Shown: positions 52,387 through 61,797, numbered from the stretch's first letter. The stretch: 64,000 nt of DNA from Streptomyces sp. SA15 (GCF_002291145.1 NZ_NTGE01000080.1:1-64000), one strand, 5' to 3'. Made by a program: numbers and translations. Notes: a model not told the origin generated them from the letters alone.

Positions 52387-54693
52387 GTGGGGATCCCCGC
52401 CGACATCCCCGAGGGCGGCGGAAAGGTCTGCCGGGAGGAGGCCGCGCTGCACGGCGACGCCATCGGCGTGGAGATCGGCGACCTGCGCCCGCGCTTCGCC
52501 GAACTGGAGCAGCACCTGCTGCGTCACGGCCGGGTCCGGCACTGGTCGGAGTGGTGGCACCAGTACGTCGAACTGCCGCTCGGTGACAGTGACCACGACA
52601 CCTACCGGCAGGTCATGCTGCTCATCGGCAGCCTCTTCCGGCGCCTCGCCCCCGGGGATCCGCGGCGGGTGCGCGTGGACGAGGACCGCGAGCGCCACAT
52701 GTGGACGCGGATGCGCGAGCACCTGGCCGCCACCGGCACCGATCCCGCGGACTGCCTGTACGTCTGCGGGGCCTTCCACGCGGCCAGCCGCGTGGCGGAG
52801 TTCGGCGTCCACGGTGCCGACACCTTCGAGATCGGCCCGCGCACCGCCACCAAGTGGCAGCACGGACTGATCCCGTCCAGCCACGCGGCCATCGAGGCAC
52901 AGTTCGGCCTCGCCGCAGGCTCGGTGTCGATCGCGGCGACGGTGTGGGCGAAGAACCTCAAGCGCACGCGCGTACGGCCGTATCGGCTGGCAGGACAAGC
53001 CGGCGCGAAGAAGCCGAAGAAGGCAGCGGCCCTACCCGCACCGGTGGCGGACGCCCCGACTGCGGACCGCCTCACCGGCTTCCTGCGGCAACCGCCCGTC
53101 ATCGACCGCCTGGACGAGGCCGAACTGCTCGGCTGGTCGGTCGATATCGTGCGCGCCGCGCGCCGGGCCGGATACCTCGCCTCCACCGCCGACGCCATCG
53201 CCGTGTTCGAGACGTCGATCCTGCTGGCCGGGATGCGCGACCGCGCGGGGCCCACGCCGTACGACTTCCAGGACGCGGCCGTCACCTGCATCGAGAAGGA
53301 CACCGTGCCGGGCAGGCGCGACGTGCGCCGCCTCGTGGAGATCATGATGGGCGGCGACCGGGTCGGCCAGGTCGGCTACGACGCGCTGCCGCCCCTGGCC
53401 CGCGACGTGCACGACCGGCTCGCTCCGCTGAACCTCAAGCTGCAGCAGCGCGGCGTGCAGCGGGCGTTGCTGGACATCGCCGGCCGGCCGGAACTTCAGC
53501 CGTGCTCCGACGTGTTGTGGATGCTGCGGTATCTGATGCCGCACGGCGCCGCACGGCCGATCATGGGGGAGCGGCGGCTCGGCGAACGGCCCATCCAGGA
53601 GTCGTGGGACCTGGCGCTGGGCACCCACCAGCGCGCCCTGATCGAACTCGGCTACGAGGGTGTCAGCGTCGAACAGGTCCTGGAACAGCGCCTCAGGCGC
53701 ACGGCGTACGGCCCGCAGGCCACGGCGGCGACGGTCCTGGAGGCCGTCGAGGACGCGACGCTGTACCTGCGCAGCCGCCGCCTGGCCGACGAGCTGGGCA
53801 CCCGCGCGCTGGAGGTCCTGGCCACCGAACGCAGCGTCGACGGCGCGCCCGAAGTGCTGCGCCGGGTACGGCGGTTGCTGGCGTACTACCGAACCAGCGA
53901 ACCGGCGCTGCCGCCGTGGATCGAGTCCTTCACCAAGACCGGCTACGCCCACTACTGCACCCTGCTGCCGACCGCCTTCGGCGACGACGACGCGACCGTC
54001 GGCCAGGTCGCAGCGATGCTGGGCTTCCTGTTCAGCATGGAGAGCCTGGCGCTGTCGCTCGGCTGCGACCGGACCCAACTGGAGCTCGCGGTCGCGCAGT
54101 CCCATCCGCGACAGGCGTCGAAGACGGCGCTGCTGTGGGCGGCTCAGGTGCAGTTGGGCCACCTCTCCCGCGCCGACCTGAGGATGCGGTGCGAAGACCT
54201 GCTGGGCAACCCCTTGGTGGTGCCCGCCTACCCGCGCTACCTCAGCGGTTTCCTGCACGCGCTGGAGCCGGTGCCGCAGCTGGCGGACTTCGTCGTGGAG
54301 GCGGTGTCGACCGCGTTCGGACGGCTGCCGGACCCGGTCCTGCTGCCATGGCTGCCGACCCTGATCACCACCCTGCGCTCCGGCGGCTCGGAACTGGCTC
54401 CGCTGCTGATCCGCGAGGCCGGGCGGATCTTCCCCGGCCGCCTCGCGGCGCTGGACGAGTGGGTGCCGCCGTGGCGGGCCGCGCCGCCTTCGGCGCGTCC
54501 GGGGCGCCGCGCGGACGGCGGCCGTGACATCGCGCTGCTCGCCGTCCACCCGACGACGTGCGACGCGGTGGCCGAACTGCTGGGGTGCGACGAGCCGTGG
54601 CAGCAGGCGGATCCACGCCGGGAAGGCGTCGCGCTGCTGGACAGCCACCCCGCTACGGCGACAGCACTTCAGGCGCTGCCGGCCGGCCGCTGA
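52387..54693 (+). CDS. DUF5682 family protein, N-terminally truncated
   Basis: 768 residues from a GTG. Strong recall of the DUF5682 family: EDRERHMWTRMREHLAATGT, DCLYVCGAFHAASRVAEFGV, LIPSSHAAIEAQFGLAAGSV, YDFQDAAVTCIEKDTVPGRR, FLFSMESLALSLGCDRTQLE. DUF5682 proteins normally begin with an HHGP motif and about 250 further residues and sit with MoxR-ATPase, VWA and SWIM genes. Here those partners are absent and the N-terminus is missing. An HHGP triplet in another frame at about 52360 hints at an internal deletion. Function is unknown; it could be inactive. Confidence 0.72.
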   Translation: MGIPADIPEGGGKVCREEAALHGDAIGVEIGDLRPRFAELEQHLLRHGRVRHWSEWWHQYVELPLGDSDHDTYRQVMLLIGSLFRRLAPGDPRRVRVDEDRERHMWTRMREHLAATGTDPADCLYVCGAFHAASRVAEFGVHGADTFEIGPRTATKWQHGLIPSSHAAIEAQFGLAAGSVSIAATVWAKNLKRTRVRPYRLAGQAGAKKPKKAAALPAPVADAPTADRLTGFLRQPPVIDRLDEAELLGWSVDIVRAARRAGYLASTADAIAVFETSILLAGMRDRAGPTPYDFQDAAVTCIEKDTVPGRRDVRRLVEIMMGGDRVGQVGYDALPPLARDVHDRLAPLNLKLQQRGVQRALLDIAGRPELQPCSDVLWMLRYLMPHGAARPIMGERRLGERPIQESWDLALGTHQRALIELGYEGVSVEQVLEQRLRRTAYGPQATAATVLEAVEDATLYLRSRRLADELGTRALEVLATERSVDGAPEVLRRVRRLLAYYRTSEPALPPWIESFTKTGYAHYCTLLPTAFGDDDATVGQVAAMLGFLFSMESLALSLGCDRTQLELAVAQSHPRQASKTALLWAAQVQLGHLSRADLRMRCEDLLGNPLVVPAYPRYLSGFLHALEPVPQLADFVVEAVSTAFGRLPDPVLLPWLPTLITTLRSGGSELAPLLIREAGRIFPGRLAALDEWVPPWRAAPPSARPGRRADGGRDIALLAVHPTTCDAVAELLGCDEPWQQADPRREGVALLDSHPATATALQALPAGR

Positions 54694-54710
54694 TTCGGGC
54701 CGACTGAGCC

Positions 54711-54752
54711 CCGATGGGGCGCACCCGGCCCCCGCCAGGTGCGCCCCATCGG
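54711..54752 (+). terminator. Terminator after the DUF5682 gene
   Basis: CCGATGGGGCGCACC at 54711-54725 pairs perfectly with 54738-54752 around a 12-base loop. It lies 18 bp past the stop and 15 bp before the end of the convergent secreted-protein gene, so it is probably bidirectional. Confidence 0.75.
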
Positions 54753-54766
54753 CACGCTCGTGGACC

Positions 54767-55141
54767 TCAGCAGTCCGGGACACCCTCGATCTTCTCCCCA
54801 CCCTGGAGGTAGAGGTTGTTGACCCAGGCGATGTCACTGCCGGCGAACTCCTGGACCGCGGTCCACCAGCTGTTCTTCCCGACGCCGGGATCGTCGACGG
54901 GCTGGCCCTGCTGCTGGCACACGGCGTCCAGCCAGTACTGCGAGCGGACCGCGAGCACGTTGGAGTCCGTGGTCGGGTGCTCGCGCAGCTGGACGTCGGT
55001 CGCCCAGATGTAGACGTCGGTGAGCGTCGGATCGCCGTCGTTCGGCGCGGCCGGAGCGGCCGTCGCCGTGGTGGCGAGGCCGCCTGCGGCGAGCGCGGCC
55101 ACGGCCAGGGCGGTCACGGAGCGCTGGATCTGCTTCTTCAT
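54767..55141 (-). CDS. Small secreted SH3-like protein
   Basis: 124 residues from the ATG at 55141. A clear signal peptide (KKQIQRSVTALAVAALAAGG, cleavage near ATTATAAPA) precedes a domain with VYIWATDVQLREHPTTDSNV, a bacterial SH3-like (SH3_3) start, then CQQQGQPVDD, NSWWTAVQ and DIAWVNNLYLQGG. Two cysteines probably form a disulfide. It may bind the cell wall. Monocistronic, GGGGGATG ribosome binding site. Confidence 0.82.
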   Translation of the reverse strand: MKKQIQRSVTALAVAALAAGGLATTATAAPAAPNDGDPTLTDVYIWATDVQLREHPTTDSNVLAVRSQYWLDAVCQQQGQPVDDPGVGKNSWWTAVQEFAGSDIAWVNNLYLQGGEKIEGVPDC

Positions 55142-55275
55142 GTGTGCATCCCCCATGAGTCGGTGGTGCGATTGCGCGTGTTGCTGTGCGGCGCTTGGCC
55201 TGCCCTCAGCACTCTAGGGAGAGGTGTCGCCAGGGTGTCCCTGACAAATGTCAGGGATCCGTTGTCAGCCCCCGT

Positions 55276-55581
55276 TCACACGTGCGCCCTCGACCGGTGC
55301 GACTGCGCGGTGCGTCGCGGCAGCAGCGCCAGATGCTCCTTACGCACCAGATCGAACCGCAGGGCCAGCCAGACCAGATGCTCGCGCTTGGCCCCCACCC
55401 GTGCACCGTCCCTGCCGGCGTACGGTGACGAGTCGTCCTCGTACTCCGTCCGCAGCCGGAGCTTCACGGACGTCAGGTAGTCGATGTGGTAGTTCACCGC
55501 CGAGCGGGTCAGATCGCGGCACGAATCCAGCGGACTCAGACGCTCGACGCTCTTCATCAGGTCCCGCGCCGTCCTGCGCAT
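55276..55581 (-). CDS. Hypothetical protein
   Basis: 101 residues in a plausible frame: RRTARDLMKSVERLSPLDSC, AVNYHIDYLTSVKLRLRTEY, GAKREHLVWLALRFDLVRKE. Rich in charged and amphipathic helices, ending in a basic tail. No known family is recognised. The start is uncertain; the frame has no good ribosome binding site, and another open frame (from 55663) overlaps its beginning, so a frameshifted longer gene is possible. Confidence 0.4.
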   Translation of the reverse strand: MRRTARDLMKSVERLSPLDSCRDLTRSAVNYHIDYLTSVKLRLRTEYEDDSSPYAGRDGARVGAKREHLVWLALRFDLVRKEHLALLPRRTAQSHRSRAHV

Positions 55582-55892
55582 AGGCGTGCTGCGGCGCGAA
55601 GACCTTGAAACTCGCGGTGCCGGTCAGCGCGGGCAGCACGACCCTGGAGAATTCGAACGGCACGGGGCGCGCCGAGCCGCCCCGGCGCGACCTTCACGTG
55701 TTTCGCCCGCTCCTTCGAGGTTTTCCACGACATACGTGGATGCCGTGCTGAAGTTCGACAGCCGCCAGAAGAACCGAATGCGGTCTCCGGTCCGACCTGT
55801 TATGGACCAACCAGCCCGTCCCACTTTGGCTCTGTCGGCAGGACCATGCCCGCGGCAGGGTGGGAGCACAACGAACCTTGTGGAGGCCCTCC
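55582..55892. other. Intergenic region before the B3/B4 gene
   Basis: 311 bases with no convincing gene. Several short frames overlap without ribosome binding sites. It probably contains the promoter of the B3/B4 gene at 55893. No strong palindrome was seen. Confidence 0.4.
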
Positions 55893-56627
55893 TTGAGCAT
55901 CGCGTTCCGGCACTCGGACGCCGTCCGTTCCGACCACCCCCAGCTCGCCGCCGGCGCGCTGTACGCCACCGGCATCGGTCCCACCGCCGACGTCGGCCCG
56001 CGCGTCGCCTCGTACACATCCCGTGCCGTGGCCCGGCTGACCGGCGCTTCCGAGAGCGAGTTCCCCGAAGTGCTGGCCTGGCGGCGGACCTTCTCCCGGA
56101 TGGGGCTCAAGCCGACGCAGTACCGGTGCGCCTCGGAGTCGCTGCTGCGACGGCTGAGGAAGGAGGGGCAACTCCCGCGCATCCATCCGGTGGTCGACCT
56201 GTGCAACGCGCTCTCGGTCGCGTACGCGGTCCCGGTGGCCGCCCTCGACGCCGACCGCATCACCGGCCCTCTGCTCGAGGTCCGCCACGCCCGCGGTGAC
56301 GAGCTGTACACGACCTTCGGCGGCGACACCGAGCATCCCGCACCCGGCGAGGTCACCTTCGTCGACTCCGCCGGCCGGGCTCACGCCCGCCGCTGGACCA
56401 ACCGGCAGAGCGGCCACTCGGCGGTCGGCGAGCACACCAGCCGCATCCTCGTGGTGACCGAGGCCATGCACGACGGTGGCGCGGAGGTCGTACCGGAGCT
56501 GCTCAAGACCCTCGCAGAGGAACTGACCACGCTCTGGCCGGCCGCCACCGAGGCAGCCGTCCTCACCTCGTCCCAGCCGGAGTTCACCTTCGATGACCAG
56601 GCCTCGCCCGATGCCCGGACGCCGTAA
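55893..56627 (+). CDS. B3/B4 tRNA-synthetase-domain protein
   Basis: 244 residues from the TTG at 55893 (GAGG ribosome binding site 7 bases upstream). It is a stand-alone B3/B4 domain like those of phenylalanyl-tRNA synthetase beta editing modules: GPRVASYTSRAVARLTGASE, WRRTFSRMGLKPTQYRCASE, LLRRLRKEGQLPRIHPVVDL, CNALSVAYAVPVAALDAD. Such proteins may hydrolyse mischarged tRNA or unusual amino acids. Just 14 bp separate it from the MocR regulator, so the two are probably coexpressed. Confidence 0.87.
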   Translation: MSIAFRHSDAVRSDHPQLAAGALYATGIGPTADVGPRVASYTSRAVARLTGASESEFPEVLAWRRTFSRMGLKPTQYRCASESLLRRLRKEGQLPRIHPVVDLCNALSVAYAVPVAALDADRITGPLLEVRHARGDELYTTFGGDTEHPAPGEVTFVDSAGRAHARRWTNRQSGHSAVGEHTSRILVVTEAMHDGGAEVVPELLKTLAEELTTLWPAATEAAVLTSSQPEFTFDDQASPDARTP

Positions 56628-56641
56628 GGGCGCATGACAGC

Positions 56642-58177
56642 ATGGGCCTGGTGAACGACGGGGAAGGCGCGACGGGCGGATCGGCATCGGCCGCCGTGCC
56701 CACGTCGGCGGACGGCCACTCGCCCTACGGCTCCGACTTCCTGCAGCTCGACGCCGGTGAGGCGCCCGGGTCCGGCAAGGCCGACTGGCTGGCCCGGCGG
56801 CTGCGCCAGGCCATCGCCGACGGGCGGCTGGCGGTGGGCAGCAGGCTGCCGCCCACCCGAGTGCTCGCCGCGGAACTGCGCCTCTCCCGCGGCGTGGTCA
56901 CCGAGGCGTACCGTCGGCTGACCGAGGACGGCCACGTCGAGGGACGGCGGCGCGGCGGGACGGTGGTGGTCGCGGCCCCCTCCGCGCCACCGGCGGCACC
57001 CTCCCGGAACCCGGCCCCCGCCGCCTGCGCCGACCCCGGCAAGCTGTTCCTCGGCGAACCCGGCGCCGACGTCTTCGACGCCCTGCGCGCCACCCGCGCC
57101 CGCGTCGACTTCACGCCCGGCCAGCCCGATCTCGCCGCGTTCCCCCGCGCGGCCTGGCTGCGCGCGGAACGGGCCGTGCTCACCGAGTTGTCCGCCGAGA
57201 ACCTCGGCTACGGCGACCCCCGCGGCACCCCGCAGCTGCGTCGCGCCGTCGCCGGATGGCTGGCGCGCAGCCGCGGCATCCGGGTGGGCCCGGACGACGT
57301 GCTGATCGTCGCCGGCACCGCACAGGCGCTCACCCTGCTGCACCCGGTGCTGCGGGCCGACGGCATCGACGGCATCGCGGTGGAGGACCCGGGCTCGCTC
57401 GGCACCCGCCAGCACCTGCTGAACGGAGCTCTCGCCACCCCACCGGTACCGGTCGACGACGACGGTGTACGCGTGGACGCACTGCGCGCCACCGGCGCCC
57501 GCGCCGTGCTGCTCACGCCCGCCCACCAATTCCCCACCGGAGTGGTGATGAGCGGCGAGCGCCGCCGCGAGCTGCTGAGCTGGGCCGAGGACGGTGGGCT
57601 GATCCTCGAGGACGACTACGACGCGGAACACCGCTACGACCGGCCGCCGGTCCCCGCGCTGCGCGGGCTGCTCACCGACCAGGTGTGCTACATGGGCAGC
57701 GTGTCCAAGCTGCTGGCACCCGCGCTGCGGACCGGCTGGCTGGTACCGCCGCCCCGCTACCGCGAAGCGCTGACCGACGCGAAACGCTTCACCGACTTGG
57801 GCAATGCCGTACTGCCGCAGCTGGTGCTCGCCCGGTTGATGGAATCCGGCGAACTGGAGCGGCACCTTCGCCTCCTGCGCGGACGCCACCAGCGGCGCCG
57901 CGACGCGATGATCGACGCCATCGCCGAACACCTGCCGGGCGCGGTGGTCCACGGAGCGGCGGCCGGCCTGCACCTGACCGTCACGTACACGCCGGACGTG
58001 CCCGACACCGAACTGGCCGCCGCCGCACTCGCCCGGGGCGTGAAGTGCCAGCCACTGTCGTGGCACCGACAACTCCCGGGCCGCCCCGGCCTCGTCCTCG
58101 GCTACGCGGCCGGCCCACCGGGTGTCATCGCCGAAGGCGTGGCCGCACTGGGCGAGGCGCTGCGCGAGCTGGCCTGA
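56642..58177 (+). CDS. MocR/PdxR-family regulator (GntR HTH plus aminotransferase domain)
   Basis: 511 residues. The N-terminal GntR HTH includes WLARRLRQAIADGRLAVGSR, LPPTRVLAAELRLSRGVVTE and AYRRLTEDGHVEGRR. After a Pro/Ala linker comes an aminotransferase class I domain: RAVAGWLARSRGIRVGPDDV, LILEDDYDAEHRYDR and the PLP Lys in YMGSVSKLLAPALRTGW. These bind PLP or its amino-acid aldimine to control target genes. The adjacent B3/B4 gene is the likely target. Confidence 0.9.
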   Translation: MGLVNDGEGATGGSASAAVPTSADGHSPYGSDFLQLDAGEAPGSGKADWLARRLRQAIADGRLAVGSRLPPTRVLAAELRLSRGVVTEAYRRLTEDGHVEGRRRGGTVVVAAPSAPPAAPSRNPAPAACADPGKLFLGEPGADVFDALRATRARVDFTPGQPDLAAFPRAAWLRAERAVLTELSAENLGYGDPRGTPQLRRAVAGWLARSRGIRVGPDDVLIVAGTAQALTLLHPVLRADGIDGIAVEDPGSLGTRQHLLNGALATPPVPVDDDGVRVDALRATGARAVLLTPAHQFPTGVVMSGERRRELLSWAEDGGLILEDDYDAEHRYDRPPVPALRGLLTDQVCYMGSVSKLLAPALRTGWLVPPPRYREALTDAKRFTDLGNAVLPQLVLARLMESGELERHLRLLRGRHQRRRDAMIDAIAEHLPGAVVHGAAAGLHLTVTYTPDVPDTELAAAALARGVKCQPLSWHRQLPGRPGLVLGYAAGPPGVIAEGVAALGEALRELA

Positions 58178-58198
58178 CGCCGAGGTCGTCCGCCGACG

Positions 58199-60367
58199 TC
58201 ACGAGCTGGTGAGGATGACGAGTTGCTGGGTCGCTCGGGTCATCGCGACATAGCGGTCGACCGCTCCTTCGATGCCCTGGCCGAACTCCTCCGGGTCGAC
58301 GAGGACGACCAGGTCGAACTCGAGCCCCTTCGACAGCTCAGGGGTCAGTGACCGGACGCGGGGCGTCGCCCGGAACGTGGGATCGCCGATGACGCACGCG
58401 ATCCCGTCGGCATGCGCGGCGAGCCAGGTGTCGAGGACCGAGCCCAGATCCGAAATGGATCCGTGTACGACGGGGACGCCGCCGCTGCGGATGGAGGTCG
58501 GCACGTTGGCGTCCGGGAGCACGGCCCGGATGACCGGCTCGGCTTCCGCCATGATCTCTTCCGGCGTCCGGTAGTTGATGCTCAGGGAGGCCAGGCTGAT
58601 CCGGTCGAACCCGATCCGCTCGAGCCGTTCCTGCCACGACTCCGTGAACCCGTGCCTGGCCTGGGCACGGTCCCCGACGATGGTGAAGCTCCGGGACGGG
58701 CACCGGAGCAGCAACATCTGCCACTCCGCGTCGGTCAGTTCCTGAGCCTCGTCCACGACGACGTGCGCGAACGGGCCGGCGAGCAGGTCCGGGTCGGCGG
58801 TGTGCAGTTCGGACTCGTCGACCAGGTTGACCTGGGCGTCCTCGCCGCGCAGCATCGTCACGAGGCCTTCGCCGTCGTCACCGTCGGCGCCGGAGTCGGC
58901 CACGGCGTCGATCAGGTTGTCGACGACCTGTGCCATGCGCTCGCGCTGGGCGGCGAGGGTGGCCTCGTGCCGGCGCTTTTGCCGGGCCGTCTCCGGGTCG
59001 CCGAGCCGCTGCCGCGCCGCGTCCAGGAGCGGCAGGTCGGACACGGTCCAGGCCTGGGGCTCCTCGCGCTGCAGCTTCCGTACCTCGTCGAGGCCCAGCC
59101 AAGGAGCGCACATCCGCAGATAGGCGGGTACCGACCACAGGTCTCCGACGAGGTCGGCCGCTTCGAGCAGCGGCCACGCGCGGCTGAAGGCCGTGAGCAG
59201 TTCCCTGTTCTGCCGCAGCGACTTGCGGAGCAGGTCGTCCGAGACGTCGCCGTCGTGCTTGTCGACCAGCATCGTGAGCAGCTCCTCCCAGACCTGGCCG
59301 CGCGCCTCGTTGTGCGGAGTACCGGGTTCCGCCGCTTCGAACGCCACGGCCCAGTCGTCGGCGCTCAGCCAGATGTCGGACCAGTGGGTCGTGACCGTCA
59401 TCCCTTTGGTGGGCGGCTCCTCGTAGAACCTGACGGCCGTCTCGATCGCCTTCACCAGGTTCGCGGACGCCTTCAGGAGGGCCACGTCCGGGTCGGCCTC
59501 GACCGCTGCCGCGGCTCCCTCGGCGACGAGGTCCCGCAGGGTGCAGGTCTGCACGCCCTCCTCTCCGAGGCTGGGGAGGACATCGGCGACATAGGCCAGG
59601 TAGGGCCGGTGCGGACCGACGAACAGCACACCGCCCCGACGGTGACCGAGACGAGGGTCGGAGTGGAGGAGGTAGGCGGAGCGGTGCAGAGCGACGACGG
59701 TCTTCCCCGTACCCGGACCGCCGTCGACGACGAGCGCGCCGCGGGACCCCGCCCGGATGATGGCGTCCTGGTCGGCCTGGATGGTGCCGAGCACGTCTCG
59801 CATCCGTGGCGACCGGTTGCTGCCCAGGCTGGCGATGAAGGCGGACTGGTCGTCGAGCGCGGCGTGCCCGGCAAAGCCGTCCGAGGTGAACACCTCGTCC
59901 CAGTAGTCGCTGATCCGGCCGTGGGTCCAGCGATACCTGCGGCGGCTTGCCAGACCCATCGGGTTGGCATGGGTGGCTCCGAAGAACGGCTCAGCCGCCG
60001 GGGAGCGCCAGTCGATCAGCAGCCGACGGCCCGTGCTGTCCGTGAGGCCGAGTCGTCCGACGTACACGGGCTCGGGGTTGTCCGCGCCGACCATGTGTCC
60101 GAGGCACAGGTCCAGACCGAAACGACGCAGTGCGCGCAGGCGAGCGGTCAGCCGGTGGACCTCCGTGTCCCGGTCCATCGCCTGCCGTCCCAGGCCGCCC
60201 GGCGCCCTGCGCTCGGCATCGAGGCGGTCGGACACCTCGGCGATCGACTGCTCGAGGCACTCCGCGATGGCCGCGAAGTGCTGCTCGTCGTCGGCGATCA
60301 GCTTGGGGTCGGCCTTGGGGGAGAGGTGGTCGGGTAGGTCGAACGCGCTGGTGGTCAGGGCATTCAC
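58199..60367 (-). CDS. HelD/HelR-like RNA polymerase-associated ATPase
   Basis: 722 residues, UvrD-like superfamily 1 fold. A coiled N-terminal arm (ADDEQHFAAIAECLEQSIAE) precedes YVGRLGLTDSTGRRLLIDWR (HelD signature), Walker A VVDGGPGTGKTVVALH, Walker B HVVVDEAQELTDAEWQML and the C-terminal VAMTRATQQLVILTS motif. HelD proteins release stalled or rifamycin-bound RNA polymerase; streptomycete HelR confers rifamycin tolerance. The neighbouring RAE-controlled glycosyltransferase supports that role here. No RAE is seen in its own upstream region. GTG start. Confidence 0.88.
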   Translation of the reverse strand: MNALTTSAFDLPDHLSPKADPKLIADDEQHFAAIAECLEQSIAEVSDRLDAERRAPGGLGRQAMDRDTEVHRLTARLRALRRFGLDLCLGHMVGADNPEPVYVGRLGLTDSTGRRLLIDWRSPAAEPFFGATHANPMGLASRRRYRWTHGRISDYWDEVFTSDGFAGHAALDDQSAFIASLGSNRSPRMRDVLGTIQADQDAIIRAGSRGALVVDGGPGTGKTVVALHRSAYLLHSDPRLGHRRGGVLFVGPHRPYLAYVADVLPSLGEEGVQTCTLRDLVAEGAAAAVEADPDVALLKASANLVKAIETAVRFYEEPPTKGMTVTTHWSDIWLSADDWAVAFEAAEPGTPHNEARGQVWEELLTMLVDKHDGDVSDDLLRKSLRQNRELLTAFSRAWPLLEAADLVGDLWSVPAYLRMCAPWLGLDEVRKLQREEPQAWTVSDLPLLDAARQRLGDPETARQKRRHEATLAAQRERMAQVVDNLIDAVADSGADGDDGEGLVTMLRGEDAQVNLVDESELHTADPDLLAGPFAHVVVDEAQELTDAEWQMLLLRCPSRSFTIVGDRAQARHGFTESWQERLERIGFDRISLASLSINYRTPEEIMAEAEPVIRAVLPDANVPTSIRSGGVPVVHGSISDLGSVLDTWLAAHADGIACVIGDPTFRATPRVRSLTPELSKGLEFDLVVLVDPEEFGQGIEGAVDRYVAMTRATQQLVILTSS

Positions 60368-60467
60368 GGCGATTGGCTCCGATCTGGGGTCGCTGGCGAC
60401 CGTTGCGCGTAGGAAGGCGTTTGGAACGGTGTGACGAACCTGTGCGTGCGGGTTCTCGCGTCATGGG

Positions 60468-60518
60468 GGCCTGGCTCGGCCGTCCCGCGTGGTTCACGCG
60501 GGACGGCCGAGCCAGGCC
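60468..60518 (-). terminator. Perfect 24-bp stem terminator after rgt
   Basis: Bases 60468-60491 and 60495-60518 are exactly complementary with a 3-base loop (GTT). It lies 5 bp after the glycosyltransferase stop and before the helR-like gene, which therefore likely has its own promoter. Confidence 0.85.
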
Positions 60519-60522
60519 TTAC

Positions 60523-61734
60523 TCAGCTGACCGCGTCGAGCAGCAGCTTCGCGGCCACCGTCGCGCCGTCGGTGCGGATCGTGGCGGCCACGGCGGTTGC
60601 TCGTGCGCGGGTCTCAGGTGTCAGGGTCGTCTTGAGCGCGGCGGACAGGGACTCCTTGGTCGGAGTCGGACCGTCGTGCGCCGCGCCGATGCCCAGGTCG
60701 GCCACCCGGTCAGCCCAGTATGGCTGGTCCGCCAGCTGGGGTACGACCACCTGAGGCGCGCCTGCCCGGGCAGCCGTCGTCGTCGTGCCCGCGCCGCCGT
60801 GGTGCACGACGGCGGCCACCCGGCCGAACAGTGCCTGGTGATTGACCTCACCGACGACGAAGCAGTCGTCCTGGTCGTCGATCAGGGCCAGGTCGGCCCA
60901 GCCGCGGGAGACGAGTACGCGGCGGCCGTGCGCGCGCACCGCCTCGACGGCCACCTGGGCAGCGTCCTGTGAGCCGTGCAGGGGCATGCTGCCGAAGCCC
61001 ACGTACACCGGTGGTTCGCCGGCCTCCAGGAACGCCAACAGGTCGGCCGGGAGCGGGTGTTCGTCCGGGAGGATCCACGCGCCGGTCTGTACGACGTCGA
61101 GGTCCGGCGTCCCCTGCCACGGGTCGAGGACCGGGTCCGTCGCGAGCCACGGCTGGTCGCCGATGACGTAGTCACGGACGTTGTCCACCGGGGGCAGGCC
61201 GATCGCGGCACGGTTGGTGTTGAGCGCCTCGCCGAACAGTGCGTTGATGTTCTGGGCGTCCAGGTCCCACAGCGCCCGGTTGTCCTTCACGTCCGGCGGG
61301 AGCGGGCGGCCCGGATACGCCAGCGGCGGGCGGTCCGGCGACGGCACGGTGATCTGCTGGAAGGTCACGGACACGGAGCGGATGCCCAGTTTCTCGGCCA
61401 CTGACCGCGCGCCCGCCGCGGCCGGCAACATGCCGGTCGACACCAGCACGTCATATCCCTCGGCCGCCGGGAGAACCACGTCCAGCAGGCCGGCGATCAC
61501 CTCGGCCGCGCGCCGAGGCAGGCCCTCCGGGGGCAGCGACGGCGCCGCCTTCGTGAGCGCGCGCGCCGACGGCCCGAAGGGCACCAGCTCCACACCGACA
61601 CCGGCCAACAACTTCGCGAACTCCTCGTCCGCGGGTGCGCACACCCGCACCTCCGCCCCCAGTTCGCGTAACCGCACCGCGAGTCCCGCCATCGGCTGAA
61701 CGTCCCCCCGCGACCCATAGGTCGACAACAACAT
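60523..61734 (-). CDS. rgt: Rifamycin glycosyltransferase-like (GT1/MGT) protein
   Basis: 403 residues from the ATG at 61734. GT-B glycosyltransferase: LLSTYGSRGDVQPMAGLAVR at the start, and the UDP-sugar motif VVHHGGAGTTTTAARAGAPQ then VVPQLADQPYWADRVADLGI near the C-terminus. An exact RAE palindrome upstream strongly supports identity with rifamycin glucosyltransferase Rgt, which inactivates rifamycin by glycosylation. Leu22 is a TTA codon (complement 61669-61671). Without the RAE it would only be called a macrolide-type glycosyltransferase. Confidence 0.88.
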   Translation of the reverse strand: MLLSTYGSRGDVQPMAGLAVRLRELGAEVRVCAPADEEFAKLLAGVGVELVPFGPSARALTKAAPSLPPEGLPRRAAEVIAGLLDVVLPAAEGYDVLVSTGMLPAAAGARSVAEKLGIRSVSVTFQQITVPSPDRPPLAYPGRPLPPDVKDNRALWDLDAQNINALFGEALNTNRAAIGLPPVDNVRDYVIGDQPWLATDPVLDPWQGTPDLDVVQTGAWILPDEHPLPADLLAFLEAGEPPVYVGFGSMPLHGSQDAAQVAVEAVRAHGRRVLVSRGWADLALIDDQDDCFVVGEVNHQALFGRVAAVVHHGGAGTTTTAARAGAPQVVVPQLADQPYWADRVADLGIGAAHDGPTPTKESLSAALKTTLTPETRARATAVAATIRTDGATVAAKLLLDAVS

Positions 61735-61797
61735 ACGCACTTCGTTACCCCGTTTCCGCAGGTCTTGGCCTTGGCCGGGCAATTCTGCGGGACGACG

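Noticed and set aside
53032..54837. 601-codon reverse frame opposite the DUF5682 gene
   Set aside because: Shadow frame with Arg/Gln/Val repeats and no family resemblance; the forward gene is well supported.
58412..60337. 641-codon forward frame opposite the HelD-like gene
   Set aside because: Composition is that of a GC shadow; the reverse gene has all ATPase motifs.
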